A DNA stretch of 64,000 bases from Cycloclasticus sp. symbiont of Bathymodiolus heckerae (GCA_002101235.1 LWTL01000112.1:1-64000), one strand, 5' to 3'. Numbered from the stretch's first letter, positions 47,264-56,628 are shown. The notes: a model not told the origin generated them from the sequence alone. Numbers and translations are program-made.

Positions 47264-48094
47264 ATGAAAAACCTTCTTAATATACTAGTCATCTTTACTT
47301 CTTTGGGCTGTATCAATATCGCCAATGCAACTCCAGAGCAAGATAAAGAAACTTTCCAGCGTTTCTATATGGAACGTTTCCCTGATGTATCTAAAGAAGA
47401 TTTTGGCAACGGTGTGTACGCGCTTGACCAAGATGCACGAGACCAATGGGAGTCTATGAGTGACTTCCCTCCTTATGAAGATGACTTGGAGGCTGGCGAA
47501 GAACTCTTTAACAACCCATTTAAAAATGGCAAAAACTACGCCAATTGTTTTAAAAATGGCGGTGAAAACATTCGTCAGAATTATCCTAAATTTGATACTG
47601 AGCGAAATAGTGTTATCACCTTAGAATTAGCTATTAACGAATGCCGTATGAAAAATGGCGAATCTGCTCTGCCTTATCAAAAAGGGGATATTGCAAAAAT
47701 TTCAGCCTATATGGCATCCACATCGGAAGGCTCTTTAATTGAAATTAAAGTCCCTAATGATAATGCGCTTATAGCTTACGAAGAAGGTAAGCAATACTTT
47801 TACTCTAAACGCGGGCAATTAAACTTTTCATGCGCCAACTGTCATATTCAAAATGTAGGTCGAAAAGCACGTTCAGAAACGCTAAGTCCTGCACTAGGCC
47901 ATCCTACTCACTTTCCTGTTTATAGAATGGCTTGGCAAAACTTTGGCACCTTACATCGTCGATTTGCGTCTTGTAACAAACAAGTACGTGCACAACCGCT
48001 CGCCGGGCAAAGTGAGGATTACCGAAACTTAGAATATTTCTTAACATACATGAGCAACGGCTTACCTATTAATGGCCCCGCTTCGAGAAAATAG
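47264..48094 (+). CDS. soxA: Cytochrome c subunit SoxA (single haem type)
   Basis: SoxA (276 residues) is the catalytic part of the SoxAX thiosulfate-conjugating cytochrome. A signal peptide (1-22) is followed by two cytochrome-like domains, of which only the second keeps a CxxCH motif (C190-C193-H194). C237 in RFASCNKQ is the expected cysteine haem ligand. Single-haem SoxA proteins are known, so this is a normal variant. soxK follows 15 bases on. Confidence 0.92.
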   Translation: MKNLLNILVIFTSLGCINIANATPEQDKETFQRFYMERFPDVSKEDFGNGVYALDQDARDQWESMSDFPPYEDDLEAGEELFNNPFKNGKNYANCFKNGGENIRQNYPKFDTERNSVITLELAINECRMKNGESALPYQKGDIAKISAYMASTSEGSLIEIKVPNDNALIAYEEGKQYFYSKRGQLNFSCANCHIQNVGRKARSETLSPALGHPTHFPVYRMAWQNFGTLHRRFASCNKQVRAQPLAGQSEDYRNLEYFLTYMSNGLPINGPASRK

Positions 48095-48109
48095 ACAAGG
48101 CATTTATCT

Positions 48110-48421
48110 ATGAAAATAAAATCATTATTACTGTCTTTCTTAATTTTCCTATCTTGTTTAACAACTACTGTTCAAGCAGCAACACAATCACAAGCTAAGG
48201 AAGCCATCCTCACTGCACACAACTTATGGGACAAAACTAAAACAGCCGGTCACGAGTGGAACACTATTAAGCCGCTTATGGCTCAAGCAACACAGGCCCT
48301 ACAAGAAAATGACTACATAACGGCTATAGCACTTGCAAAGAAAGCCTCCACACAATCAAAATTGGCTTTAGTTCAGGCCGAGCGTGAAAAAACAAACTGG
48401 TTAAATAACCTACCAAAATAA
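48110..48421 (+). CDS. soxK: SoxXA-binding protein SoxK (SAXB)
   Basis: A 103-residue secreted helical protein: signal peptide about 1-23 (ends VQA), then the pattern EWNTIKPLMAQATQAL with repeated Ala-rich helices and LVQAEREK. This matches the small SoxAX-binding protein described in Chlorobaculum and found in many sox clusters between soxA and soxB, where it stabilises SoxAX. The location here is exactly that. Sequence identity of this small family is low, so position counts heavily. Confidence 0.75.
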   Translation: MKIKSLLLSFLIFLSCLTTTVQAATQSQAKEAILTAHNLWDKTKTAGHEWNTIKPLMAQATQALQENDYITAIALAKKASTQSKLALVQAEREKTNWLNNLPK

Positions 48422-48440
48422 TTCACTTCAAGGTACTAAA

Positions 48441-50192
48441 ATGAATCGTAGAGAATTTAATCGCCTTCTAACAGCAGGTGCGATTGCTGGTATTTTACCT
48501 AAAACAAGTTTAGCTTTTTCTAGCATTCAACCAAACTACGAGTTACCCCAAAAGGGTAACGCACGCCTACTCCATATTACAGATTGTCATGCGCAGTTGA
48601 ACCCTATTTACTTCAGAGAACCCAACGTCAACATTGGTTTACACGAAGCGCTAGGCAAAACACCGCATATTGTTGGCGAGGCTTTCTTAAAAAAAAATGC
48701 TCTTTCTCAAAACTCTATTGAAGCGCATGCTTTTACGTATCTAAACTTCAATGCTGGTGCGAAAGAATTCGGTAAGGTTGGCGGTTTCGCCCATTTAAGT
48801 ACACTAATAAAATCACTTAGGAGCTCAGCTGGTGGTAATGAAAACTCATTACTACTTGACGGTGGCGACACTTGGCAAGGCTCTGCCACAGCCTACTGGT
48901 CACGAGGTAAGGACATGGTTCAGGCTGCTAATTTACTCGGTGTTGATGTTATGACCGGACATTGGGAGTTTACATATAAAGATGAAGAAGTATTCTCAAA
49001 TATTGATGATTTTAACGGGGAATTTCTGGCCCAAAACATTAAGCTAACAGAAGATGCCCTATTCGAAGGAAAAAGAGCCCACGATGAAGATTCGGGGCAT
49101 GTTTTCATGCCTTACAGTATCAAAGAAATTAATGGTCATCGCGTCGCTATTATTGGCCAAGCCTTCCCTTACACGCCTGTTGCTAATCCTAAACGTTTTA
49201 TTCCCGACTGGAGCTTTGGCATTCAGAACCAAGAGTTACAGGAACTTGTCGACGAAATAAAAGAAAACGAAAAGCCCAGTGCCGTTATCCTTTTATCGCA
49301 CAATGGGATGGATGTAGACTTGAAACTTGCCTCTGTTGTCACTGGTATTGATTTCATTCTTGGCGGCCATACTCATGATGGTGTACCCAGACCTGTTACT
49401 GTTAAAAATAGTAGCGGAAAAACCGTTGTAACAAATGCCGGCTCTAACGGAAAGTTTGTTGGTGTCCTCGACTTAAACATTCAAAATGGTGTTGTTAAAG
49501 GATATGAATACCGCCTTTTACCCGTGTTTTCTAATTTCATTAAAGCCGACGCCGAAATGGCGGCATTGATTGAGAGCATTCGTAAACCTCATTTAGATAC
49601 ATTGAGCGAAGAACTTGCTGTCTCCGAGTCCCTTTTATACCGTCGAGGAAATTTTAACGGTACGTTTGATCAATTAATTTGTGACGCATTACGTCATGAA
49701 TTAAATGCAGAAATATCTCTGTCACCTGGTTTTAGATGGGGAACGACTGTACTACCTGGTCAAGCCATCACTTTCGAACATGTTATGGATCAAACCTGCA
49801 TCACTTACCCAGAAACATACGCAAGAGATATGCAAGGTAAGGAGATTAAGGCGATTTTAGAAGACGTTGCCGATAACCTATTTCACCCAGACCCTTTTTA
49901 CCAACAAGGCGGTGACATGGTTCGTGTCGGCGGTATGAACTACACCTGCGAGCCCACCGCAGCTACTGGCCAACGTATTACCAATATGACATTGGATAAC
50001 GGTAAGTCTATCGAGGCAAATAAGTATTATAAAGTTGCAGGTTGGGCTACTGTTGGGTCAAAAGCCCATGGTAAGCCCATCTGGGAAGTTGTTTCACGTT
50101 ACTTACGCGATCAAAAAACTATCAATATAACGACAATTAACTCACCTAAATTAAAGAACCTTGGCAGCAATTTAGGTAATATTATCTTGTAG
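48441..50192 (+). CDS. soxB: Thiosulfohydrolase SoxB
   Basis: SoxB (583 residues) hydrolyses SoxY-bound sulfonate to sulfate using a dimanganese site of the 5'-nucleotidase fold. A Tat signal RREFNRLL is at 3-10. Metal motifs are present: D48 and H50 (TDCHAQLNP), DGGDTWQG, GHWEFTY, LLSHNG and GGHTHDG. It closes the cluster. A small GGAGC/GCTCC hairpin (50193-50205) follows the stop, before the convergent kinase gene. Confidence 0.95.
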   Translation: MNRREFNRLLTAGAIAGILPKTSLAFSSIQPNYELPQKGNARLLHITDCHAQLNPIYFREPNVNIGLHEALGKTPHIVGEAFLKKNALSQNSIEAHAFTYLNFNAGAKEFGKVGGFAHLSTLIKSLRSSAGGNENSLLLDGGDTWQGSATAYWSRGKDMVQAANLLGVDVMTGHWEFTYKDEEVFSNIDDFNGEFLAQNIKLTEDALFEGKRAHDEDSGHVFMPYSIKEINGHRVAIIGQAFPYTPVANPKRFIPDWSFGIQNQELQELVDEIKENEKPSAVILLSHNGMDVDLKLASVVTGIDFILGGHTHDGVPRPVTVKNSSGKTVVTNAGSNGKFVGVLDLNIQNGVVKGYEYRLLPVFSNFIKADAEMAALIESIRKPHLDTLSEELAVSESLLYRRGNFNGTFDQLICDALRHELNAEISLSPGFRWGTTVLPGQAITFEHVMDQTCITYPETYARDMQGKEIKAILEDVADNLFHPDPFYQQGGDMVRVGGMNYTCEPTAATGQRITNMTLDNGKSIEANKYYKVAGWATVGSKAHGKPIWEVVSRYLRDQKTINITTINSPKLKNLGSNLGNIIL

Positions 50193-50209
50193 GAGCCTAG
50201 CTCCCTGAA

Positions 50210-51916
50210 TTACCTATAAAGCAGTAAAGTAATATTTACTAGCACACTCAATAAAGCAATGCCTTTCCAGAAAATCATTGGGTTACGTTCCATCAATGGA
50301 ATATCTTTCATCTCGGTGAACTCTTTATTCGGATGGGCTAGATCATGAATAAATTCTGAAATCTCCTCATAGCGATGAGATGACTTTTTGGAAAGAACCT
50401 TCTTTAAAGCACCATCAACCCACACAGGTACATCTTCATTATGTTCCCGTGCAGAAATATAATTCAACTTACTAACACCCTTCTCACCATACTTATCACC
50501 GTATGGAAATGCACCTGTTAACATTTCATAACACAACACACCTAACGAAAATGCATCAGAACGTTGGCTTGATGACGTACCCATAAAGTATTCTGGCGCG
50601 GTATAGTGTTGCGTCCCTAATAAACTTAAGCGCTCCAATGGCGTTGTGATTTCTTCAACACCAGCAATTTTAGTTGAACCAAAATCAATGATTTTCACCG
50701 TGTCGTGCATATCAATAATCACATTTTCAGGTTTTAAGTCCTGATGAATCATTTCTTTACGGTGAAAAGCCCTTAGCCCCCTAGCAAGCTGGCGAACAAT
50801 CGCACGCACTTCATGTGCTGTTGGGCTTGGATTATCATTCATCCAATGGCGCAATGTTTGCCCTTCTATATACTCAGTTACATAGTATAAAAACCGACGT
50901 GGCCTGGTTTGCTCAACAATTTTTAGTACATGGTTATTATCAATGAGCTTGCCGACCCACTCCTCATGTACAAACATATCTAAGTAGTTTGCATCGTCCG
51001 CATAATTAGCCGATGGCGTTTTAATAACAACCTTTTGCCCAGACTCTTCATCCGTTGCTAAATATACTTGCGTACGGTTACTGGCATGCAGTTCACGCTC
51101 AATACGATACCCATCTAGTCTCATTCCTGCAGTAAGATCTGGCGGGAAAGGCAACTCCGTTAATTTACGGTAAACCTCTTCTTCGTCAATTTGTGGTAAT
51201 TCATTAAACCGAATAATTTGACACGTTACATTATCTAAACTGCCATTTTCTAATGCTAATGTAGTTATCGATCTTGCCGCACGGTCTAAATTATCGGGGC
51301 TCTCTTCGATAAACATTATCATTTTTTCATCACTAACAAACTCATGAACACCGTCTGTCGTCATTAAAAAGATATCGCCCTTTTCTACCAAGAAGTTTCG
51401 GTAGTCGATATCCACATGTAAATCGATACCCATTGCTCGCGTTAAGTAATTCTTTTCTTCAGAAACCCAAAATCGATGATCCTTTGTGCATTGCATAAGT
51501 TCACCGTTTCTTAATCTGTATATGCGCGTGTCACCAATATGAAAAAGATGAACCGTTGAAGATTTCACTACCAATGCACTTAATGTTGTCGCCAAGCCCT
51601 TATGCTCATCTTGACTGGCAACGCCCTGCCCGTACATCCAACGGTTTGTTGCGAGTAATACTTTTTGGACCGATGTTTTCACCGTCCATGAGTCAGGTGT
51701 ACAGTAATAATCCATCAATAAGCTTTTTGCGCAAGTTTCACTCGCCAACTTACCTTCTGCACAACCACTTACGCCATCAGCAATAACCGCCACAATACCT
51801 TTATGGTTTAAAGCAGACTCTTCCGGCAATAACACGCCAAAGCTGTCTTGATTTTCCTCTTTAATCCCTTTATCAGTCGATTGCCCAATACTGATTAATG
51901 CTGTTGATTCACTCAT
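50210..51916 (-). CDS. Bifunctional PP2C phosphatase-protein kinase with C-terminal membrane anchor
   Basis: A 568-residue protein. Residues 1-238 are a PP2C-type phosphatase (ADGVSG with D47, TTDGV with D189, SLDN with D229). Residues 270-535 are a Ser/Thr kinase: K299 in VVIKT, HQDLKPEN with D393, and DFGS at 411-414; the glycine-rich loop (ERELHASNRTQVYLA) has lost its glycines. One membrane helix ends the protein. A similar fusion gene lies next to the nitrate transporter and nirB in Pseudomonas, so a role in nitrate assimilation is inferred. It follows the transporter by 25 bases on the same strand. Confidence 0.88.
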   Translation of the reverse strand: MSESTALISIGQSTDKGIKEENQDSFGVLLPEESALNHKGIVAVIADGVSGCAEGKLASETCAKSLLMDYYCTPDSWTVKTSVQKVLLATNRWMYGQGVASQDEHKGLATTLSALVVKSSTVHLFHIGDTRIYRLRNGELMQCTKDHRFWVSEEKNYLTRAMGIDLHVDIDYRNFLVEKGDIFLMTTDGVHEFVSDEKMIMFIEESPDNLDRAARSITTLALENGSLDNVTCQIIRFNELPQIDEEEVYRKLTELPFPPDLTAGMRLDGYRIERELHASNRTQVYLATDEESGQKVVIKTPSANYADDANYLDMFVHEEWVGKLIDNNHVLKIVEQTRPRRFLYYVTEYIEGQTLRHWMNDNPSPTAHEVRAIVRQLARGLRAFHRKEMIHQDLKPENVIIDMHDTVKIIDFGSTKIAGVEEITTPLERLSLLGTQHYTAPEYFMGTSSSQRSDAFSLGVLCYEMLTGAFPYGDKYGEKGVSKLNYISAREHNEDVPVWVDGALKKVLSKKSSHRYEEISEFIHDLAHPNKEFTEMKDIPLMERNPMIFWKGIALLSVLVNITLLLYR

Positions 51917-51941
51917 TTGAAATAACCTTTTGAACCTTGCT

Positions 51942-53408
51942 TTACGTTACATCAATTAATTCTACAGTCCCATCTTCAAGCACTTCAGCTGTTTGTCCGC
52001 TAGGCTCTCTTAGGAAGATGAGCATTAACAACAAAACAACGCCAGCTGTTCCGCCAATGACCATGAAGAAGATTTGAGGCGATACGAAAGACAGCACAGT
52101 TAAAAACACAAGGCCACCGACATTACCGTAAGCGCCAACCATACCGGCTATCTGCCCTGTCATTCTGCGTTGAATAAGCGGCACCATGGCATAAACAGCA
52201 CCTGACGCTCCTTTAGCAAAAAGACCACAAACAATCGTAGCGCATACCATTGTTGTAATAGCCCATTCTTCGGTCACTTGCCCTAAAACAAAGAAACTAA
52301 TCGTAATACCTGTAAACAAAACCACCAATGTGCGTTTACGGCCAAATTTATCACTCATTAAGCCACCACCCGGGCGCGCTATTAAATTCATTACAGGATA
52401 AATACCTGCAAGCAAGCCTGCCGTGATAGGTGATAAGCCGAACATATCTATATAAAGCAATGGCAACATAGAAACCAACGCCAGCTCTGAACCAAATGTC
52501 ACCATGTAACCTAAGTCTAACAGTGCTACTTGTCTAAACTGGTAACGAAACATTTCTGGGGTTTCTTTCGTCAATACATCTTTATTCACTCTCACAATAT
52601 GCATCGCTTGATATAAGTAAACCGCACTAACCGCAACATAAGCCCCAATCGTTAGTTCACTACTGATCCAACCCATTCCAGACGGTGAAAGCTTCCAAGC
52701 CAATAAAGCTAACGCACCATATATGGGCATACTCATAATAAGGTATAACGCAAGGTCAGCTTTCGTACTCACTTCCATGCCACCTACCTTTTTAGGCTTA
52801 AAGTACGTCGAACCCTGCGGCGTATCTGTTACTGAAAAGTAATAAACAACACCATAAACAATCGCTAATACAGCAGTCGTCGTAACAGCATATCGCCAGC
52901 CATCATCACCACCAAACCATAAGGCTAAACCTGGTAGTAACATGGCAGCACCGGCTGAACCAAAGTTACCCCAACCGCCATAAATGCCTTGTGCCACACC
53001 TGTTTGTTTAGCTGGAAACCACTCGCCTATCATACGAATACCAACAACGAATCCAGCGCCGACAAAACCCAGTAAAAACCGTGCTAAAGCTAGCTGCTGA
53101 AAGGTTTGAGCCCATGCAAAAAACAAACAAAGAAAGCCAGAGACAATCAGAATGCCTGAAAATAATCGGCGGGGTCCATAACTATCGACCAACATGCCAA
53201 CAATGATTCTGGCAGGAATCGTTAAAGCAACATTCAGTATCAATAGAACAGATACTTCCTGATTCGTTAAGTTAAACACTTCTCGAATAATTGACATCAA
53301 GGGTGCATGGTTAAACCACACCATGAAGCTTATAAAGAAAGCAAACCATGTTGTATGCAGTATTCTGATGTTACCTTTAAAAGAAAACAGATTAAGACGT
53401 GTTGACAC
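51942..53408 (-). CDS. Nitrate/nitrite transporter of the NarK/NasA major facilitator family
   Basis: A 488-residue, 12-helix MFS protein importing nitrate. Family features include the glycine-rich segments GFVGAGFVVGIRMIGEWFP and GLFAKGASGAVYAMVP. Start is GTG at 53408 with AGAGGT 7 bases upstream. It is divergent from nirB and precedes the phosphatase-kinase gene, so imported nitrate would feed the reductases of the opposite operon. A sigma-54-like promoter lies 40 bases upstream. Confidence 0.9.
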   Translation of the reverse strand: MSTRLNLFSFKGNIRILHTTWFAFFISFMVWFNHAPLMSIIREVFNLTNQEVSVLLILNVALTIPARIIVGMLVDSYGPRRLFSGILIVSGFLCLFFAWAQTFQQLALARFLLGFVGAGFVVGIRMIGEWFPAKQTGVAQGIYGGWGNFGSAGAAMLLPGLALWFGGDDGWRYAVTTTAVLAIVYGVVYYFSVTDTPQGSTYFKPKKVGGMEVSTKADLALYLIMSMPIYGALALLAWKLSPSGMGWISSELTIGAYVAVSAVYLYQAMHIVRVNKDVLTKETPEMFRYQFRQVALLDLGYMVTFGSELALVSMLPLLYIDMFGLSPITAGLLAGIYPVMNLIARPGGGLMSDKFGRKRTLVVLFTGITISFFVLGQVTEEWAITTMVCATIVCGLFAKGASGAVYAMVPLIQRRMTGQIAGMVGAYGNVGGLVFLTVLSFVSPQIFFMVIGGTAGVVLLLMLIFLREPSGQTAEVLEDGTVELIDVT

Positions 53409-53449
53409 TAAAAGTACCTCTATTTTAAATAACAGTTAAGGGTACTTTT

Positions 53450-53464
53450 GCAACACTTGTGCCA
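53450..53464 (-). promoter_or_regulatory. Sigma-54-type promoter of the nitrate transporter gene
   Basis: On the minus strand the sequence TGGCACA-AGTG-TTGC matches the sigma-54 consensus TGGCACG-N4-TTGC at all but one position. The -24 GG is at 53463-53462 and the -12 GC at 53451-53450, giving a start near 53438, about 30 bases before the GTG. It points to RpoN and an activator such as NtrC. Confidence 0.75.
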
Positions 53465-53529
53465 AAAAGCTAAGTTATTGATTTTAAATGCTGCACATGC
53501 ACATCACCAGCATAATACGCTATATTAAG

Positions 53530-53640
53530 TTAATTTTGGTGCGCCGCATCACCGCTTACGCACCAATAATGTGCATCAATAAAACGGCCTTAATTTTTTT
53601 GTGCGCCACATGAACTACAAATTTATTGCAATCAATAACT
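53530..53640. repeat. Diverged tandem duplication in the nitrate control region
   Basis: Two blocks (about 53530-53585 and 53590-53640) share TTAATTTT followed by GTGCGCC(G/A)CAT and later ATCAATAA in the same order. The GTGCGCC-containing 15-mers at 53539-53553 and 53601-53615 agree at 12 positions. TTGGTGCG (53536-53543) and CGCACCAA (53559-53566) also form an inverted repeat. The copies could give a second, weaker regulator site. Confidence 0.5.
53559..53575. promoter_or_regulatory. NtrC-like binding site shared by the divergent promoters
   Basis: CGCACC-AATAA-TGTGCA matches the NtrC palindrome TGCACC-N5-GGTGCA at 10 of 12 specified positions. It lies about 100 bases upstream of both opposed -24 elements (53463 on the minus strand, 53661 on the plus strand), the usual enhancer distance. 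Confidence 0.7.
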
Positions 53641-53659
53641 TAACCCTATTTATACAAAC

Positions 53660-53674
53660 TGGCATGATTGCTGC
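53660..53674 (+). promoter_or_regulatory. Sigma-54-type promoter of the nirB operon
   Basis: TGGCATG-ATTG-CTGC differs from TGGCACG-N4-TTGC at two positions and keeps the invariant GG (53661-53662) and GC (53673-53674) at correct spacing, followed by TTT. Transcription would start near 53686, about 27 bases before the nirB ATG. Confidence 0.7.
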
Positions 53675-53712
53675 TTTAGCGTAAGAACTTACAATAAATC
53701 ACTATAAAGATA

Positions 53713-56250
53713 ATGGCGCAAAAAAAGAAGTTAGTAGTAATCGGTAATGGTATGGTTGGGCATAAATTCATGCAAGCTATTGCAGAATTAAACGGTCAAG
53801 ATGGAGCAGAAGAATATGAACTGATCACCTTCTGTGAAGAGAGCAGGCTCGCTTATGATCGTGTGCAACTTTCATCATACTTCAGCGGTAAAACAGCCGA
53901 AGACTTATCGTTGGTAGAACCAGGTTTCTACGAAGATAATAACATCACTGTATATATTGGTGATCGCGCTAATCATATTGACCGCGAAAAACAAATCATC
54001 ACGTCAGATAACGGCATATCAGTTGAATACGACAAACTTGTTTTAGCAACAGGTTCATATCCTTTCGTGCCGCCTATTCCAGGCCACGAACGTGAAAACT
54101 GTTTTGTATACAGAACGATTGATGATCTTGAAAAAATCAGTGCTGCCGGTAAAACAGCAAAGTCTGGCGCAGTTATTGGCGGCGGCTTGCTCGGCCTTGA
54201 AGCTGCAAAAGCGCTTAAAGATATGAACCTTGAAACACATGTTATTGAATTTAGCCCGCGCTTAATGAGCGTGCAAATCGATGATGGTGCTGGCACGGTA
54301 TTAAGAGAAAAAATGGAAGAGATGAATGTCAAAATTCATACTGGCAAAAACACATCTCTTATCGAACAAGGCAAAGACGCTGTACATAAATTAAATTTTG
54401 CTGATGGCGAATCCATTGAAGCAGATATCATTCTGTTCTCACCGGGCATCCGTCCTCGTGATGAATTAGCACGCGACAGCGGCATAGAAATGGGCGAACG
54501 CGGCGGTATCGTTATTAACGACCAATGCCTTACCTCAGATGAAAACATCTACGCTATTGGCGAGTGTGCTTTATGGGGTGGAATGATCTACGGTCTTGTT
54601 GCGCCGGGCTATCAAATGGCTAAAGTTGCGGCTGACCATATTGCCGGCAAAGAAAATGCCTTTAAAGGTGCTGACATGAGCACTAAATTAAAGTTAATGG
54701 GTGTTGATGTTGCCAGTATTGGTGATGCACACGCTACAACGAAAGGCGCAAAGGTTTTCACTTATATAAACGGCCCTGAGCAAGTTTACAAGAAAATCGT
54801 TGTGAATGAAGATTCAACTCGTCTATTAGGCGCAGTGCTTATTGGCGATGCTAACGATTACGGCAATTTATTACAGTTAAAACTTAACGACATCCCATTA
54901 CCTGAAACACCTGACGCATTGATACTACCTCAACGTGATGGCGCAGTAGCAGGCATAGGCGTTGAAGCTTTACCTGATACGGCTCAAATTTGTTCTTGTT
55001 TTGATATCAGCAAAGGTGATTTATGTACTGCCGTTGCCGACGGCGCAACAACCATGAGCGCGATTAAAGAATGTACTAAAGCCAGCACAGGTTGCGGTGG
55101 TTGTACTGCATTGGTTGGGCAAGTATTAAACAAAGAATTAGAAAAAATGGGTGTTGATGTAAACACCGATCTTTGTGAGCATTTCCCGTACACACGTCAG
55201 GGTTTGTACTCTCTTATTCGTGTTAACGAAATTAAATCGTTTGACGACTTAATCGAAAAGCATGGCACAGGTCACGGTTGCGAAATTTGTAAACCAACAG
55301 CGGCTTCTATTTTCGCTTCGTGCTGGAATGATTATATTCTTGAAAAAGAGCATGCCGGTTTACAAGATACCAACGATCGTTACTTAGGTAACATCCAAAA
55401 TAACGGCACATACTCCATCGTGCCTAGAATTGCCGGCGGTGAAATCACACCTGACAAACTGATTGTTTTAGGCCAAGTTGCTAAAAAATATAATTTGTAT
55501 ACAAAAATCACGGGCGGCCAACGTGTCGATTTATTCGGCGCACGTTTAGAAGAGCTTCCTGATATTTGGAAAGAGTTGGTTGATGCCGGATTTGAAACAG
55601 GCCACGCCTACGGTAAATCACTACGTACTGTTAAGTCTTGTGTTGGTAGCACATGGTGTCGCTACGGTGTAGATGACAGTGTAGGCACAGCCATTGAGCT
55701 TGAAAATCGCTACAAAGGCTTACGTTCACCACATAAAATTAAGTTTGCTGTTTCAGGCTGTACGCGTGAATGTGCTGAAGCACAAAGCAAAGACGTAGGC
55801 ATTATCGCCACCGAGAACGGCTGGAACCTTTATGTATGTGGTAACGGCGGCATGAAACCTCGCCATGCGGATTTACTCGCCACTGATTTAGACCGTGAAA
55901 CACTCATTAAATACATCGATCGCTTCCTTATGTTCTATGTTAAAACAGCCGATCGTTTAGAACGTACTGCTACATGGATGAACAATTTAGAAGGCGGTTT
56001 GGATTACTTACGTGAAGTAGTTATTGATGATTCGCTTGGTCTTGCTGAACAGCTAGAAAAAGAAATGGAATCAGTTGTTGGCACCTACCAATGTGAGTGG
56101 AAAACGACCATTGAAGACCCTGATAAATTAAAGGCATTTAAACCGTTTGTGAATGCAAACGCTGCCGATAGCAACATCGTATTTGTTGAAGAGCGCGAAC
56201 AAATTCGCCCAGCAAATGAAGACGAACGCAAACAATTGGCTAACGCCTAG
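53713..56250 (+). CDS. nirB: Assimilatory nitrite reductase [NAD(P)H] large subunit
   Basis: NirB (845 residues) reduces nitrite to ammonium in the cytoplasm. It has an N-terminal FAD/NAD(P)H domain (about 1-410; IGNGMVGHKFMQAI), a BFD-like [2Fe-2S] domain (about 425-490; CSCFDISKGDLC and GCGGC), and the C-terminal sirohaem-[4Fe-4S] half with cluster cysteines C643, C649, C683 and C687. It heads the operon nirB-nirD-phzF-like-nitrate reductase-FeS/anchor, whose control region shows sigma-54 and NtrC-like elements. Confidence 0.95.
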   Translation: MAQKKKLVVIGNGMVGHKFMQAIAELNGQDGAEEYELITFCEESRLAYDRVQLSSYFSGKTAEDLSLVEPGFYEDNNITVYIGDRANHIDREKQIITSDNGISVEYDKLVLATGSYPFVPPIPGHERENCFVYRTIDDLEKISAAGKTAKSGAVIGGGLLGLEAAKALKDMNLETHVIEFSPRLMSVQIDDGAGTVLREKMEEMNVKIHTGKNTSLIEQGKDAVHKLNFADGESIEADIILFSPGIRPRDELARDSGIEMGERGGIVINDQCLTSDENIYAIGECALWGGMIYGLVAPGYQMAKVAADHIAGKENAFKGADMSTKLKLMGVDVASIGDAHATTKGAKVFTYINGPEQVYKKIVVNEDSTRLLGAVLIGDANDYGNLLQLKLNDIPLPETPDALILPQRDGAVAGIGVEALPDTAQICSCFDISKGDLCTAVADGATTMSAIKECTKASTGCGGCTALVGQVLNKELEKMGVDVNTDLCEHFPYTRQGLYSLIRVNEIKSFDDLIEKHGTGHGCEICKPTAASIFASCWNDYILEKEHAGLQDTNDRYLGNIQNNGTYSIVPRIAGGEITPDKLIVLGQVAKKYNLYTKITGGQRVDLFGARLEELPDIWKELVDAGFETGHAYGKSLRTVKSCVGSTWCRYGVDDSVGTAIELENRYKGLRSPHKIKFAVSGCTRECAEAQSKDVGIIATENGWNLYVCGNGGMKPRHADLLATDLDRETLIKYIDRFLMFYVKTADRLERTATWMNNLEGGLDYLREVVIDDSLGLAEQLEKEMESVVGTYQCEWKTTIEDPDKLKAFKPFVNANAADSNIVFVEEREQIRPANEDERKQLANA

Positions 56251-56259
56251 GACATCATC

Positions 56260-56613
56260 ATGCAAACAGCACAACAACAAGATATGACATGGCACGACAT
56301 CTGCGCGCTGAACGACATTCCTAAAAACTCCGGTGTTGCAGCCTTAGTGGGTGACCAACAAATAGCGCTTTTTTCAATTGGTAAAGAAGCTCAAGTGTTT
56401 GCCATTGGTAACTATGACCCGTTCAGCAATGCGAACGTTTTAGCACGTGGTATTGTAGGAAGCATTGGCGATACAATCGTTGTTGCTTCGCCGATTTATA
56501 AGCAGCATTTCGAGTTAGCCACAGGGCAATGCGTAGAAGACGAAACTGTCTCAGTCGAGTCATATGCCATTCGCATAGACAATAATCGCGTATTCATTGG
56601 TTTAACAGCTTAA
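56260..56613 (+). CDS. nirD: Nitrite reductase [NAD(P)H] small subunit
   Basis: A 117-residue Rieske-fold protein without the Rieske cysteines and histidines, as is normal for NirD. The segments WHDICALNDIPKNSGVAALV, FAIGNYDPFSNANVLARGI and SPIYKQHFEL are conserved. It lies 9 bases after nirB and completes the nitrite reductase. Confidence 0.94.
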   Translation: MQTAQQQDMTWHDICALNDIPKNSGVAALVGDQQIALFSIGKEAQVFAIGNYDPFSNANVLARGIVGSIGDTIVVASPIYKQHFELATGQCVEDETVSVESYAIRIDNNRVFIGLTA

Positions 56614-56628
56614 ATAACGGGGAATATC

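Noticed and set aside
53410-53449. AAAAGTACC/GGTACTTTT inverted repeat as a leader hairpin of the nitrate transporter mRNA
   Set aside because: The outer arm lies within or upstream of the predicted transcription start, so the RNA hairpin would probably not form in full.
53409-53712. ANTAR-type tandem hairpin leader before nirB
   Set aside because: No pair of small hexaloop hairpins followed by a terminator was found.
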